Source: Bacteroidota bacterium (GTDB lineage: Bacteria > Bacteroidota > Bacteroidia > NS11-12g > UBA955). Taken from it: 59,260 bases of DNA. Positions 35,092-43,926 of this stretch are shown piece by piece (position 1 is the first letter of the stretch; each line of letters opens with the position of its first letter). Made by a program: the position numbers and the translations under genes. The notes beneath the pieces were generated by a model. That model made no database searches and was not told the DNA's origin. It saw only the letters and a program-made list of their open reading frames with translations. The stretch is taken from NCBI GenBank assembly GCA_016868785.1, contig VGFS01000011.1:1-59260 (forward strand), in the 5' to 3' direction.

Positions 35092-35583
35092 CTATTTTCG
35101 TTGATACAACATCACAAAGTCATTCATGAAATACCCATCCCCAATGTCAAAATCCGCCACCCGCTCAATCACAAATCCCACCCTGAAATAGAAATTAATG
35201 GCCTTGTAATTTTGTCGGTTTACCTGCAACCGCATCTCCCGCAAGTCTGGCAATAAATCCAACAACAAACCCCAAACACCACGCCCAATACCCCCGCGCT
35301 GAACCCCCGTACCAATGTATAGCTTGTTGAGAAAATAAGACCCCTCCCCCCGTTTCTCTACCGCCGCAAATCCAACAGGCAACCCATCCAAAAAAACTTG
35401 ATAAAATTGCTGTCCACCACGCATTTGCTCAACCATCGCACCCCGCGAATAGAAGCGATTCAACATGTAATCGACATGCTCCTGACCAATGATTTCCGGA
35501 TAATGATCGTTCCAAATCACCTCGGCCAAAGCCTGAATCGAGGAAATATTCTCCTCTGTAGCAGCAACTAACTGTAAATTCAC
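35092..35583 (-). CDS. GNAT-family N-acetyltransferase
   Basis: A 163-aa acetyl-CoA-dependent transferase. Motif A is GVQRGGIGRGVWGLLLDLLP (about 93-112), the pyrophosphate-binding Q/RxxGxG/A region. FYQVFLDGLPVGFAAVEKRG precedes it and NRQNYKAINFYFRVGFVIER (motif B) follows. This resembles PaiA/RimI-like small-molecule or protein acetyltransferases; the substrate is unknown. It is transcribed alone, divergent from the ABC ATPase at 35617 with a 33-nt gap. Confidence 0.88.
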   Translation of the reverse strand: MNLQLVAATEENISSIQALAEVIWNDHYPEIIGQEHVDYMLNRFYSRGAMVEQMRGGQQFYQVFLDGLPVGFAAVEKRGEGSYFLNKLYIGTGVQRGGIGRGVWGLLLDLLPDLREMRLQVNRQNYKAINFYFRVGFVIERVADFDIGDGYFMNDFVMLYQRK

Positions 35584-35616
35584 CCCCCGAAATTCGCATT
35601 TTTGTAGCAGTAAATC

Positions 35617-36327
35617 ATGCTCCGCCTTCAGAACCTATCCACCGGCTTTCCGAAAAAGACACAAGCACTCCACGAAAATGTGGATTTGCAAATATCCCCA
35701 GGTAGCTTGGTTCTGCTGATCGGACCCAATGGCATCGGAAAATCAGTGATGCTCAAAACTCTGTGTGGACTCCAAAGCCCAACCCATGGCGCTGTATTCG
35801 TGAACGATGTCAACATCCACAAAACCACAGCAGAAAAACGAGCCTCCCTCACCAGTATCCTGCTGGCTACCCCACCCAGCATTGATCAACTATCGGTGTT
35901 CGATGTGGTGATTTCGGGCCGACAAAGGTTCTTGTCGGGATGGAACAACCCCAGCCAAGCTGACCAACACGCCGTTGAATCCGCCACAACCAAAACAGAC
36001 ATCGCCCACCTAACAGAAACGCCCTTTGGCTCACTGAGCGATGGGGTAAAACAAAAAGTGATGCTCGCCCGCTGCCTGGCCCAAGACAGTGCCGTAATCC
36101 TGCTCGATGAACCCTTGGCCTTTTTGGATTATCCCTCACGCATCTCCTTTCTTGAACTATTGAAAGAATTGGCCCAAACCGAGTCCAAAATCATTGTTTA
36201 CAGCAGCCACGACCTTCAACTTTCACTCAATTATTGTGGCAGTGTGATGGCCCTTACCCATCAAAAATGGACCTATTTCGATGCCCCAGCAAACGTAAAC
36301 ATCGCTGAAATTTTCCCCACTCCATGA
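35617..36327 (+). CDS. Orphan ABC transporter ATPase, FecE/HmuV-like
   Basis: A 236-aa ATP-binding subunit: Walker A GPNGIGKS (about 36-43), Q-loop region LLATPPSIDQLSVFDVVISG, a modified signature LSDGVKQKVMLARCLAQD, Walker B AVILLDEPLAFLDYPSR, and H-loop YSSHD. The SVFDVVISGRQ segment is typical of iron-siderophore/heme/B12 import ATPases. No permease or binding protein lies next to it. Its stop overlaps the trmN6 start (ATGA at 36324-36327). The LSDG signature in place of LSGG is a mild deviation. Confidence 0.85.
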   Translation: MLRLQNLSTGFPKKTQALHENVDLQISPGSLVLLIGPNGIGKSVMLKTLCGLQSPTHGAVFVNDVNIHKTTAEKRASLTSILLATPPSIDQLSVFDVVISGRQRFLSGWNNPSQADQHAVESATTKTDIAHLTETPFGSLSDGVKQKVMLARCLAQDSAVILLDEPLAFLDYPSRISFLELLKELAQTESKIIVYSSHDLQLSLNYCGSVMALTHQKWTYFDAPANVNIAEIFPTP

Positions 36328-37073
36328 AAGGCAAAGTGCGCAAACCGTTTGTGATGAAGCAATTCACCATTGCCCACAATCAGGTAGCACTGCCCGTTAC
36401 CTCCGATGCCTGCCTATTTGGAGCGGTGGTTGATCTGACTTCAAACGAAAACCATGAACACCGCGTCCTCGACATTGGAACTGGTACTGGACTGCTATGC
36501 TTTATGCTCGCACAAAAACACCCTGCAGCCACCTTCACCGGCATCGATATTCATCAAGAGTCCATCGCCCAAGCCCTTGAAAACCAATCGGTAAACCCAT
36601 TCGCAGATCTCATTCAATTTGAACTGTCCGACATCCTCACCCATTCCCCAAATCAACCATACCACAGCATCGTTTGCAACCCGCCCTTTTTTGAAAATCA
36701 ATGGCCTTCGGAAGATGAAACGCGCAGACTCGCCAGACATTCCAATACCCTAAACCTATCCAATTTGGTAGCCGCCTGCACAAGAATTTTGTGTAACCAG
36801 GGCAAACTTTTTTTACTCTATCCATGCGATGACCTACCGCACACAAGGCTTACCTTGAATAACAACCATTTTCAACTACTCAAAACCACTTTCATCAAAG
36901 CACACAGCCAAAAAAAACCGCATTTGGTCGTGATCGAAGCACAATACAATCCCGAAATTCCTTCAGAATCAATTCCTGCGCTGAGTGAAACCATCATCCA
37001 TTACACACCTGAAGGAAAGCTCACAGAAACCGCAACACATTATTTAAAAGAGTTTTACAGCCATTTGCCATAA
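36324..37073 (+). CDS. trmN6: tRNA1(Val) (adenine(37)-N6)-methyltransferase
   Basis: A 249-aa SAM-dependent methyltransferase. N-terminal marks FVMKQFTIAHNQVALPVTSD and LFGAVVD (the TrmN6/YfiC opening). SAM motif I is VLDIGTGTGLLCFMLAQKHP. The catalytic N6-adenine motif is CNPPFF (NPPF/Y type). DEWRRARH-like DETRRLARH follows. It modifies A37 of tRNA-Val. Translationally coupled to the orphan ABC ATPase by a 4-nt overlap. Confidence 0.92.
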   Translation: MKGKVRKPFVMKQFTIAHNQVALPVTSDACLFGAVVDLTSNENHEHRVLDIGTGTGLLCFMLAQKHPAATFTGIDIHQESIAQALENQSVNPFADLIQFELSDILTHSPNQPYHSIVCNPPFFENQWPSEDETRRLARHSNTLNLSNLVAACTRILCNQGKLFLLYPCDDLPHTRLTLNNNHFQLLKTTFIKAHSQKKPHLVVIEAQYNPEIPSESIPALSETIIHYTPEGKLTETATHYLKEFYSHLP

Positions 37074-37101
37074 ACAATTTCATCATTTCGCTGTTCGTTA
37101 C

Positions 37102-37109
37102 TATATTTG
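37102..37109 (+). promoter_or_regulatory. -7 box (TATATTTG) for the PspC-like gene
   Basis: An exact TAnnTTTG match ending 7 nt before ATG 37117, in the 43-nt gap after trmN6. Confidence 0.5.
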
Positions 37110-37116
37110 ATTCAAC

Positions 37117-37335
37117 ATGAAATTCATTAAATACACATTGGAAAAATCCCTGTTCGGCGTCTGTAGCCAACTTGGGGAATGGATGGGTATCTCAGTGAAA
37201 AGTGTTCGGATGTCGTTCGTTTATGCCAGTTTTTTCACCCTGGGATCGCCCATCATCATTTATTTGGTTGCCGCTTTTTGGATGAATATCAAAAACTACA
37301 GCCAAGAAAAACGCACCCGCGTGTGGGACTTATAA
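37117..37335 (+). CDS. PspC-domain small membrane protein
   Basis: A 72-aa protein made of a single PspC domain. LFGVCSQLGEWMGISVKSVR matches the amphipathic PspC signature (GVCxGLAxYxGIxxxxVR). One transmembrane helix follows (SFVYASFFTLGSPIIIYLVAAF) and then a short basic tail. PspC proteins sit in the inner membrane and take part in phage-shock or envelope-stress signalling, but isolated short copies in Bacteroidota have no assigned role. It has its own promoter box. It ends 13 nt before the convergent DUF6029-like gene. Confidence 0.82.
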   Translation: MKFIKYTLEKSLFGVCSQLGEWMGISVKSVRMSFVYASFFTLGSPIIIYLVAAFWMNIKNYSQEKRTRVWDL

Positions 37336-37348
37336 CGCCCAAAAAATC

Positions 37349-39049
37349 CTAGAAATTGCTACTTACAGTGAAGCGGATTCCACTAAAAGCGGGCTCCTCT
37401 CTACAAATACCTCCCGAGCAGTTTACCCCTTGCTGTTGCTTTAGGTAAGCCAACGTAAACACCGTATTTTTCTCGGTGTAACCCACAAAAACGGTGGGGT
37501 AATGCAACACTTTGTTGGCAATAATCATCCGCTCATAGCGATGCGGATCTACATTGACCATGTCGCCCACCGCAATGCTCAATTGCTTGGTGGCCCAATA
37601 TTCTACCATTAAGTTGGCAAAAGATCCTTGGTCGTTTTTTGTGCTCAAATACTGCCATTCTACCCGCAAACTTTTGCCCTTTTCCATCGTGTGTAACCAC
37701 TCTCCAAACGGTGTGATGGTCTTCACAGGCACGTATTCAGGCTCGTTTTCATACCGCGTTTGGTTGTAGTGAATGCGCTGAACGCCCAACTTCAATTTGT
37801 CGTGCTTACCCAACTTCTGCACCACTTCCAAATAATTTTCACTGAACAACTTCTCCGCCTCCATGGCACCCGTGCTGCTGTTTAACTTTCCGTTACTCAC
37901 CAAACTTTGCACATAACTCGCATTGAAAAAAATCTGTGTACCCTTGCGCGGCTTGAATTCCACCTCGCCCTGTATACCATCCTCACCCAACTCTTGTCCG
38001 GGTGCGTTGTATCGACTTAACAAACGATAGGTATTTTGTCGGGTCATCGAAGGCAAATAACTCACCAAGCCATTCAACAAATTCTCTGTGGGTGCCGTTC
38101 TAAATGAAAAATTGTCTACGTGTCTTGCCTGAACATTCAATCCAATAGAGGCCTTCTGTTTGCCCAACTTCCAACCGCCTTTACCCCAACTCAACGAAGT
38201 GTATAATACATTTCCGCCCGATAATTTGAATTTGTTATTGAACCCCAAAACCGCCTCGGGCGATTTGATGTTCGCCTCCACATTCCAACCAAAATTACCC
38301 TTGGTATAGCCAAAATAACCGTTGAATCCATACATGTTGTACTTGGGATAAAACCGCTCAGACAAATCATACGTATTGATGGTTCCCACCAAACGGTCCA
38401 TGGTTTCACGGTCCAAACTGCGATTAATCGCCGAAGCGCCCAAAATCAAATCGCCGAACTTACTGGACTCGCCCAAAGGGATATTTCCCTCCAAATTCAT
38501 CCCACTGATTACCTGCTTCGCATACCCAAAGCGATTATTAATGTTCCCTTTTTGGTTGCCCGCAAATCCTTTTATTGCCCAACGATCGTTGATTTTATAT
38601 TTCAGCCGCATTCCCTGTATGGCGTAATCAATCCCGATCTGACGTTGCTCGTAACTGCGAAACAATATGCCCGTCCCAAACTGATCATAAAACGAACCCA
38701 TCGTGATATCCAATTTGTCTACAGCCTTATAGACCTGCCAAAATCCAATGCCATGCTCTGTGTAAGCACTCTGTGGATCCAGCAAAGGCGAATTGTTAAA
38801 GGCATCATACCGCACGATGAAAGAATACCCCTTCACCCGGTACTGCATGAACAACCAGGCATCCGAACTCGCCGTGTTTTCTTTATATACCTTGGTGTTT
38901 GCCCCGATGCTGTCGTCGCGCAAATACTTTTGGTAATTCATCAAGAGGTTTCCAGAAAACTGTCCTTTGTCAGAGTCCGCAGTCTGCCCCGTTACCCTAC
39001 CCACAATCGCCACAGAGGCAAGCAAAATCAAGGTGTTGAAATGTCTCAT
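37349..39049 (-). CDS. Outer-membrane beta-barrel protein, DUF6029-like
   Basis: A 566-aa protein with signal peptide [21 protein letters not shown]. Alternating aromatic/polar strands throughout ([60 protein letters not shown]) and a terminal Phe (FTVSSNF) point to a large outer-membrane barrel. The [20 protein letters not shown] segment is one I associate with DUF6029 of Bacteroidota. No plug or TonB box is seen. A cysteine pair, CSGGIC, lies near the C-terminus. Function unknown. A weak TTTCTTTG box lies 6 nt upstream of ATG, and it is divergent from miaB (44 nt). Confidence 0.75.
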   Translation of the reverse strand: MRHFNTLILLASVAIVGRVTGQTADSDKGQFSGNLLMNYQKYLRDDSIGANTKVYKENTASSDAWLFMQYRVKGYSFIVRYDAFNNSPLLDPQSAYTEHGIGFWQVYKAVDKLDITMGSFYDQFGTGILFRSYEQRQIGIDYAIQGMRLKYKINDRWAIKGFAGNQKGNINNRFGYAKQVISGMNLEGNIPLGESSKFGDLILGASAINRSLDRETMDRLVGTINTYDLSERFYPKYNMYGFNGYFGYTKGNFGWNVEANIKSPEAVLGFNNKFKLSGGNVLYTSLSWGKGGWKLGKQKASIGLNVQARHVDNFSFRTAPTENLLNGLVSYLPSMTRQNTYRLLSRYNAPGQELGEDGIQGEVEFKPRKGTQIFFNASYVQSLVSNGKLNSSTGAMEAEKLFSENYLEVVQKLGKHDKLKLGVQRIHYNQTRYENEPEYVPVKTITPFGEWLHTMEKGKSLRVEWQYLSTKNDQGSFANLMVEYWATKQLSIAVGDMVNVDPHRYERMIIANKVLHYPTVFVGYTEKNTVFTLAYLKQQQGVNCSGGICREEPAFSGIRFTVSSNF

Positions 39050-39075
39050 TCACTGCAAAGAAACAAAAAAGCCCG

Positions 39076-39083
39076 TATTTTTG
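39076..39083 (+). promoter_or_regulatory. -7 box (TATTTTTG) for miaB
   Basis: An exact TAnnTTTG match ending 10 nt before ATG 39094; predicted leader about 5-6 nt. Confidence 0.55.
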
Positions 39084-39093
39084 TAGTTCCATT

Positions 39094-40512
39094 ATGTCAG
39101 AAGTCACAATCCCACCCAGTTCAACCGCTACCCGAAAGCTCTATATCGAGAGCTACGGATGCGCCATGAATTTTAGCGACAGCGAAATCATCGCCTCCAT
39201 CATGGGTGAACATGGGTTTGCCTCTACCACCGATGAGTTAGATGCCGATGTGATTTTTTTGAATACCTGCGCCATTCGCGATAACGCCGAACAACGCATC
39301 CGCGAACGATTGAAACATCTACGGGGCAATAAAAAACACAACAAAGAACTCATCGTGGGTGTACTTGGTTGTATGGCAGAACGGCTGAAAGAAAAATTGC
39401 TCGAAGAAGAAAAACTGGTGGATGTTGTTGCCGGACCTGATAGCTACCGCGATTTGCCCAAACTCGTTGCAGAGGTAGACGAAGGAGGCAGGGCCATCAA
39501 TGTGCTGCTCAGCAGGGAAGAAACCTATGGTGACCTTAGCCCTGTTCGACTTAATTCCAACGGAGTAACCGCTTTTGTTTCTATCATGCGGGGGTGCGAT
39601 AACATGTGCAGCTTCTGCGTGGTGCCCTTTACCCGCGGACGTGAACGCTCGCGCGATCCCCAAAGTATCGTGAAAGAAGTTCTCGACCTCTCCGCTGCCG
39701 GCTATAAAGAAATTACCTTGCTCGGCCAAAACGTAAACTCTTACCTGTGGTTTGGTGGTGGACCTAAAAAAGAGTTCAAAAAACTAACCCAAGAAGAGCA
39801 AGAAACCTCCGTGGACTTCGCAGATCTCCTACAACTGTGTGCAGAAGCCGTTCCCCACATGCGAATCCGCTACAGTACCAGCCATCCGCGCGACATCAAT
39901 GAAAAAGTGGTGTACACCATGGCCAAATACAAAAACCTGTGTAATTACATCCATCTTCCCGCACAAAGTGGAAATACTCGCGTGCTAGATATCATGTCGA
40001 GAAACTATTCGCGTGATTGGTACATGGATAAAATTCGCATGATTCGTAGCATCATCCCGGATTGCGGAATCAGTTGCGATATCATCGCGGGCTTTTGTTC
40101 AGAGACCGAAGACGAACACCAAGATACACTGAGTCTGATCGATTGGGCCGAATTTGAATTCTCGTACATGTATGTGTATTCAGAAAGACCAGGCACTCCA
40201 GCAGCCAAAAAATTGGTCGACGATGTGCCAGAAGCCGTGAAATCTCGACGACTGAGCGAAATCATTGCCCTACAAAATGCCAAATCCAAAGCCAAAAACG
40301 AATCCTACATCGGCAAAGTCGTTACCGTGTTGGTTGAAGGTCCTTCGAAAAAGAGCGACCTCGATTGGATGGGAAGGAGCGATCAAAATTCAGTGACCAT
40401 TTTCCCCTGTGAACATTACAAAAAAGGCGATTTGGTCAATGTGTTGGTAGAAAGAGCCACCACAACAGCCATGATTGGCAAAGCCCTGGGCTACGCAAGC
40501 CTCGTGGATTAA
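39094..40512 (+). CDS. miaB: tRNA-2-methylthio-N6-dimethylallyladenosine synthase
   Basis: A 472-aa radical-SAM methylthiotransferase acting on i6A37 of tRNAs. UPF0004 domain with its three Cys: [35 protein letters not shown]. Radical SAM CxxxCxxC is in [20 protein letters not shown]. The TRAM domain is at the C-terminus ([18 protein letters not shown]). An insert [18 protein letters not shown] (about 215-235) in the radical-SAM domain is typical of Bacteroidota MiaB. Together with TadA and TrmN6 it is the third tRNA-modification gene in the window. Confidence 0.96.
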   Translation: MSEVTIPPSSTATRKLYIESYGCAMNFSDSEIIASIMGEHGFASTTDELDADVIFLNTCAIRDNAEQRIRERLKHLRGNKKHNKELIVGVLGCMAERLKEKLLEEEKLVDVVAGPDSYRDLPKLVAEVDEGGRAINVLLSREETYGDLSPVRLNSNGVTAFVSIMRGCDNMCSFCVVPFTRGRERSRDPQSIVKEVLDLSAAGYKEITLLGQNVNSYLWFGGGPKKEFKKLTQEEQETSVDFADLLQLCAEAVPHMRIRYSTSHPRDINEKVVYTMAKYKNLCNYIHLPAQSGNTRVLDIMSRNYSRDWYMDKIRMIRSIIPDCGISCDIIAGFCSETEDEHQDTLSLIDWAEFEFSYMYVYSERPGTPAAKKLVDDVPEAVKSRRLSEIIALQNAKSKAKNESYIGKVVTVLVEGPSKKSDLDWMGRSDQNSVTIFPCEHYKKGDLVNVLVERATTTAMIGKALGYASLVD

Positions 40513-40533
40513 TCGTCCATCAAACTACGACGT

Positions 40534-41499
40534 TTACCCGTTTTGACCGTATTGCAAGCGCAAGTTTTTGAGCATGTCTTCCGTCATTTTGTCTAAATCA
40601 AAATCTGGCGACCATCCCCAATCGTTTCTTGCATGTGAATCATCAATGACCGCTGGCCAGCTGTTGGCGATAGCTTGACGATAATCGGGTTCATAGGAAA
40701 TTTGAAAACCGGGCACAAACTTGGCAATCGATGCTGCGATTTCTTCCGGCGCAAAACTCATGCCCGCCAAATTGTAACTCGTTCGAATCTTGATTTGTTC
40801 AGCCGGCGCATGCATGATGTCCAGCGTGGCCTTCAAAGCATCAGGCATGTATAACATGGGCAAAGTAGTACCCTCACCCAAAAAGCAATTGTGCTTTCCC
40901 GTTTGCAACGCATCGTGATAAATTGCCACCGCATAATCTGTGGTTCCTCCGCCTGGAGCACTCTTATATCCAATCAAACCGGGATACCGCAAAGAACGCG
41001 TATCGATGCCCCAGCGATTGAAATAATATTGCGCATACAACTCACCCGCCAATTTGCTGATACCGTAAATGGTGGTAGGATCCATGGTGCCATATTGGGG
41101 TGTACCAAAACACTCGGTATTTGGTCCAAAAGCCGCGATACTGCTGGGCCAATAAACCTTCTTGATAATCCCCGTATCGAGCGCCGCATTCAATACATGA
41201 AACAACCCCTCCATGTTCAATTTCCACCCAAATTCTGGATTTTTTTCCGCGGTTGCACTGAGCAAAGCAGCCAGATGATAAACCTGCGTGGGTTTGTACT
41301 TCTGTATGATGTCTGATAACCGCGCCGAATCAAGCACATCCAACGTTTCAAATGGACCGCCTTCAAACACAGGATTGTCGGATTTTTTCACATCACTCGC
41401 CACCACATTGGCATCGCCGTAAATGCCGCGCAATGCCTCAACCAACTCAGTTCCCAACTGACCGCAAGAACCAATCACCAGTACCTTTTCATTCATCAT
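40534..41499 (-). CDS. L-threonine 3-dehydrogenase-like SDR (NAD-dependent epimerase fold)
   Basis: A 321-aa extended SDR. Rossmann motif VLVIGSCGQLGTELVEALRG; active site Y-x3-K in TTIYGISKLAGELYAQYYF; VYHLAALLSATAEKNPE and LRYPGLIGYKSAPGGGTTDY are characteristic of the SDR-type threonine dehydrogenase (threonine to 2-amino-3-ketobutyrate) of Bacteroidota. I choose the ATG pair at 41499/41496 (MMNEKVLVIG), since the family starts immediately before the Rossmann strand; a further ATG at 41529 adds ten unlikely residues. It is divergent from the MocA-type gene. No glycine C-acetyltransferase is adjacent. Confidence 0.85.
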   Translation of the reverse strand: MMNEKVLVIGSCGQLGTELVEALRGIYGDANVVASDVKKSDNPVFEGGPFETLDVLDSARLSDIIQKYKPTQVYHLAALLSATAEKNPEFGWKLNMEGLFHVLNAALDTGIIKKVYWPSSIAAFGPNTECFGTPQYGTMDPTTIYGISKLAGELYAQYYFNRWGIDTRSLRYPGLIGYKSAPGGGTTDYAVAIYHDALQTGKHNCFLGEGTTLPMLYMPDALKATLDIMHAPAEQIKIRTSYNLAGMSFAPEEIAASIAKFVPGFQISYEPDYRQAIANSWPAVIDDSHARNDWGWSPDFDLDKMTEDMLKNLRLQYGQNG

Positions 41500-41606
41500 A
41501 CTTCCACAAATTTTGGCTCTTCTTGCCATATTACCAAACCTTTTTCATGGCGTTTTTACGAACCACCGCAATTTGTCCCAAATCTTGTGCATTTTTGCCG
41601 TTCATC

Positions 41607-42650
41607 ATGTCAGAAACAAGGGATATCATCCATTTTGCCATTATCGGGGCCGGACACATCGGGCAGAGACATGCGCACATGATACACAACAACCCACGCG
41701 CCCAACTCGTGGCCGTTGCCGATGTGAAAATTCGCGAGGAATTAAACCTATCCCCAGAAATACCCTTGTACGAAAGTTTGGAGGATATGTTGATGCATCA
41801 CGCGAACATCGATGTTGTTTGTATCGCCACACCCAATGGCTACCACAGCCAACATGCCATTCAAGCGCTTAGCATGGGTAGACATGTGGTGGTTGAAAAA
41901 CCCATGGCCCTATCCACCGAAGAATGTGATGCCATGATGGAAAAAGCAGAAAAACGGAACAAACAGATTTTCTGTGTGATGCAAAATCGTTTCTCACCCC
42001 CATCTCAATGGATCAAATCACTCATCCAAAACCGCATTCTGGGAGAACTTTACCAAGTTCAGGTGGTGTGCTACTGGAACCGCGATCATCGCTACTACAA
42101 AACCGGACATTGGCATGGCACCGAAGATTTGGATGGTGGCGTGTTGTTTACACAGTTTTCACACTTCGTTGACCTCGTAAATTGGCTCTTGGGTCCGCTC
42201 AAGATTCAATACGCAACTGCCTCAAATTTCAATCATCAAACACTCACAGAATTCGATGACAGCGGACAAGTAATCTTCTCCTTTGGTGAACGAGGAAAAG
42301 GTTCCCTGAGCTACTCAACAAGTCTATACAACCAAAATTTCGAAAGCTCCATCACCCTTATCGGTGAAAAAGGGACCGTAAAGCTGGGCGGACAATACAT
42401 GAATTCCGTGGATTACTGCGATATCGAGAATTACCAAATGCCCACTTTGCCTGCCTCCGAACCCCCAAATGATTACGGAGGATACAAAGGCAGTGCGGCC
42501 AATCACCATTTCGTGATTGAAGAAGTCATCAATCACCTACTGCAAGGCAAGCCCACCATTACTACACCCGCCGAAGGAAAGGCCGTGGTAGAAATCATTG
42601 AACACATCCATCTAGCACAAAAATTGTCCTCACAAAACATTGATTCATAG
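41607..42650 (+). CDS. Gfo/Idh/MocA oxidoreductase, WlbA/WbpB-like
   Basis: I start it at ATG 41607 (MSETRDIIHFAIIGAGHIGQ), giving 347 aa; an upstream extension to 41352 would be antisense to the SDR gene. Rossmann motif FAIIGAGHIGQRHA, the EKP motif VVVEKPMALS, and the MocA-fold second half with WHGTEDLDGGVLFTQFSHFV. The ending GSAANHHFVIEEVINHLLQG fits UDP-GlcNAcA 3-dehydrogenases such as WlbA/WbpB, which build 2,3-diamino sugars for surface glycans. The usual partners (aminotransferase, acetyltransferase) are absent, so this substrate is only an inference. Confidence 0.82.
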   Translation: MSETRDIIHFAIIGAGHIGQRHAHMIHNNPRAQLVAVADVKIREELNLSPEIPLYESLEDMLMHHANIDVVCIATPNGYHSQHAIQALSMGRHVVVEKPMALSTEECDAMMEKAEKRNKQIFCVMQNRFSPPSQWIKSLIQNRILGELYQVQVVCYWNRDHRYYKTGHWHGTEDLDGGVLFTQFSHFVDLVNWLLGPLKIQYATASNFNHQTLTEFDDSGQVIFSFGERGKGSLSYSTSLYNQNFESSITLIGEKGTVKLGGQYMNSVDYCDIENYQMPTLPASEPPNDYGGYKGSAANHHFVIEEVINHLLQGKPTITTPAEGKAVVEIIEHIHLAQKLSSQNIDS

Positions 42651-42664
42651 CATATTACGATTTT

Positions 42665-42741
42665 TTGAAAAAAGTTTTCAATTTCTTTGGGGGTAGAGTA
42701 GGGTTTTGGTGTTTATAGGCCAGATTACCCCTTTCCGGAAA
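42665..42741. promoter_or_regulatory. Two palindromes upstream of the anti-sigma genes
   Basis: TTGAAAA (42665-42671) and TTTTCAA (42675-42681) form a perfect 7-bp inverted repeat with a 3-nt spacer. TTTCCGGAAA (42732-42741) is a perfect 10-bp palindrome 11 nt before the small ORF. No exact TAnnTTTG box is in the gap; TTTCTTTG at 42682-42689 has one mismatch. They could be operator or hairpin elements. Confidence 0.3.
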
Positions 42742-42752
42742 AAGGCAACGTC

Positions 42753-42929
42753 ATGACAAAAGAACAACTCGAAAGCAACATCTTCACCAAATACGCGGCA
42801 GGTTTGATGCATGAGGATGAATTAAAGAAATTGGAGGATTGGTTGAAGAAAAATCCCCAGTTCAAACCCACCTTGGCCATCATCAAACAACAAGTATCGG
42901 CCATGATGCAACCCCAATTAATGCACTAA
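42753..42929 (+). CDS. 58-aa ORF resembling a FecR N-terminal anti-sigma segment
   Basis: ATG 42753 to TAA 42929. The protein is all-helical: KYAAGLMHEDELKKLEDWLK resembles the opening helices of Bacteroidota FecR proteins (pattern YLxGxxxxEExxxxxxWL). It ends LMH, 4 nt before the FecR ATG and in a different frame (+1 relative). The FecR that follows lacks this segment and begins at the next element of the family. So this looks like the anti-sigma domain encoded as a separate peptide; a recent frameshift split is the alternative. No Shine-Dalgarno is visible. Confidence 0.6.
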   Translation: MTKEQLESNIFTKYAAGLMHEDELKKLEDWLKKNPQFKPTLAIIKQQVSAMMQPQLMH

Positions 42930-42933
42930 AAAA

Positions 42934-43857
42934 ATGGACAATTCCAACAACAAACCCCACATAGACAGCGAGTTTCAAGAAATTTGGGACCGCGCAGGGG
43001 AGTATACCTATTCCTTTGAATCTAGCAACGATCAAGCATGGGAAAAATTCCAAGCAGAACGTCAGCAACCCAAAATCAAGCAACCGTTCAGCATTTGGAA
43101 AAACACCCAACAAGTTTGGCGTGTAGCCGCTGCCATCACGTTATTGGCCATCGGTGGTTGGGCATTCTGGATCAATCAGCAAAAAACGGCCATTTTGGAT
43201 CAAGGCAACATGGCCACCCTAAACCAACAAGTAAAGCAAATTACGCTGAAAGATGGAAGTATCATTACATTGAACGCAAATTCCAGGGTAAAATACACCC
43301 TGACCAAAAATAGCCGCAACATTGAATTACAGGGGATGGCACATTTTGAAGTAGCCAAAAATCCCAATGCCCCATTCGTAATTCGCAGTGGCAGCAACCA
43401 AGTAACCGTGCTAGGTACCGGTTTTGATGTGCGTTCATACCACAACAAACCCTTACAAGTTTCAGTGAATCACGGCAAAGTTCGGGTAGAAAAAATGGCG
43501 AAAAACAACGAAACCTTGTTGGAATCTACCATCCTTACAAAAGGAATGCGTGCCACAGAAAACCCGCACCCAAAAACCAAAACATCATCTATTTTTCAGG
43601 TTGAATCAAACATAGACCTCAATGCCGTGAATTGGCGCAAAGGAACATTGTCGTTCAGCAACGCACCACTGTCAGACGTAATTGATGCAGTGGAAGAACA
43701 CTACAATGTAAAAATTGCCGTGCTAGGCAATGCCCCCAAAGGCTTGAGAAACAACAACCCAACCCTTACCGCTGATTTTAACCAAAATCAAGGGGTAGAT
43801 GCCGTTTGTGCCATCATCGGTGAAGCCCTCGATTTGCGCTTATCTGTAGAAAAGTAA
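42934..43857 (+). CDS. FecR-family anti-sigma / signal transducer
   Basis: A 307-aa protein. The N-terminus (about 1-50) has FQEIWDRAGEYTYSF and NDQAWEKFQAE, the second part of a usual FecR cytosolic domain; the first part is missing and resembles the 58-aa ORF just upstream. One transmembrane helix is at about 65-84 (VWRVAAAITLLAIGGWAFWI). The periplasmic FecR domain follows (QITLKDGSIITLNANSRVKY, MAHFEVAKNPNAPFVIRSGS, VLGTGFDVRSY). A DUF4974/secretin-like C-terminus has LSFSNAPLSDVIDAVEEHYN. It would hold an ECF sigma at the membrane. No sigma or TonB receptor is adjacent; a T9SS cargo gene follows. Confidence 0.88.
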   Translation: MDNSNNKPHIDSEFQEIWDRAGEYTYSFESSNDQAWEKFQAERQQPKIKQPFSIWKNTQQVWRVAAAITLLAIGGWAFWINQQKTAILDQGNMATLNQQVKQITLKDGSIITLNANSRVKYTLTKNSRNIELQGMAHFEVAKNPNAPFVIRSGSNQVTVLGTGFDVRSYHNKPLQVSVNHGKVRVEKMAKNNETLLESTILTKGMRATENPHPKTKTSSIFQVESNIDLNAVNWRKGTLSFSNAPLSDVIDAVEEHYNVKIAVLGNAPKGLRNNNPTLTADFNQNQGVDAVCAIIGEALDLRLSVEK

Positions 43858-43913
43858 AACAAATCAGGATTTTACCCGACCGCGGGCAACGACGAAAGCT
43901 GTTTTGTTTTCAA

Positions 43914-43921
43914 TAACTTTG
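43914..43921 (+). promoter_or_regulatory. -7 box (TAACTTTG) for the T9SS type B protein
   Basis: An exact TAnnTTTG match, 5 nt before the GTG at 43927. It supports this non-ATG start and a leaderless mRNA independent of fecR. Confidence 0.55.
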
Positions 43922-43926
43922 TTATT

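Noticed and set aside
41352-41606. Upstream extension of the MocA-type gene
   Set aside because: It would be antisense to the threonine dehydrogenase-like gene and lacks any family sequence; the Rossmann motif follows ATG 41607 directly.
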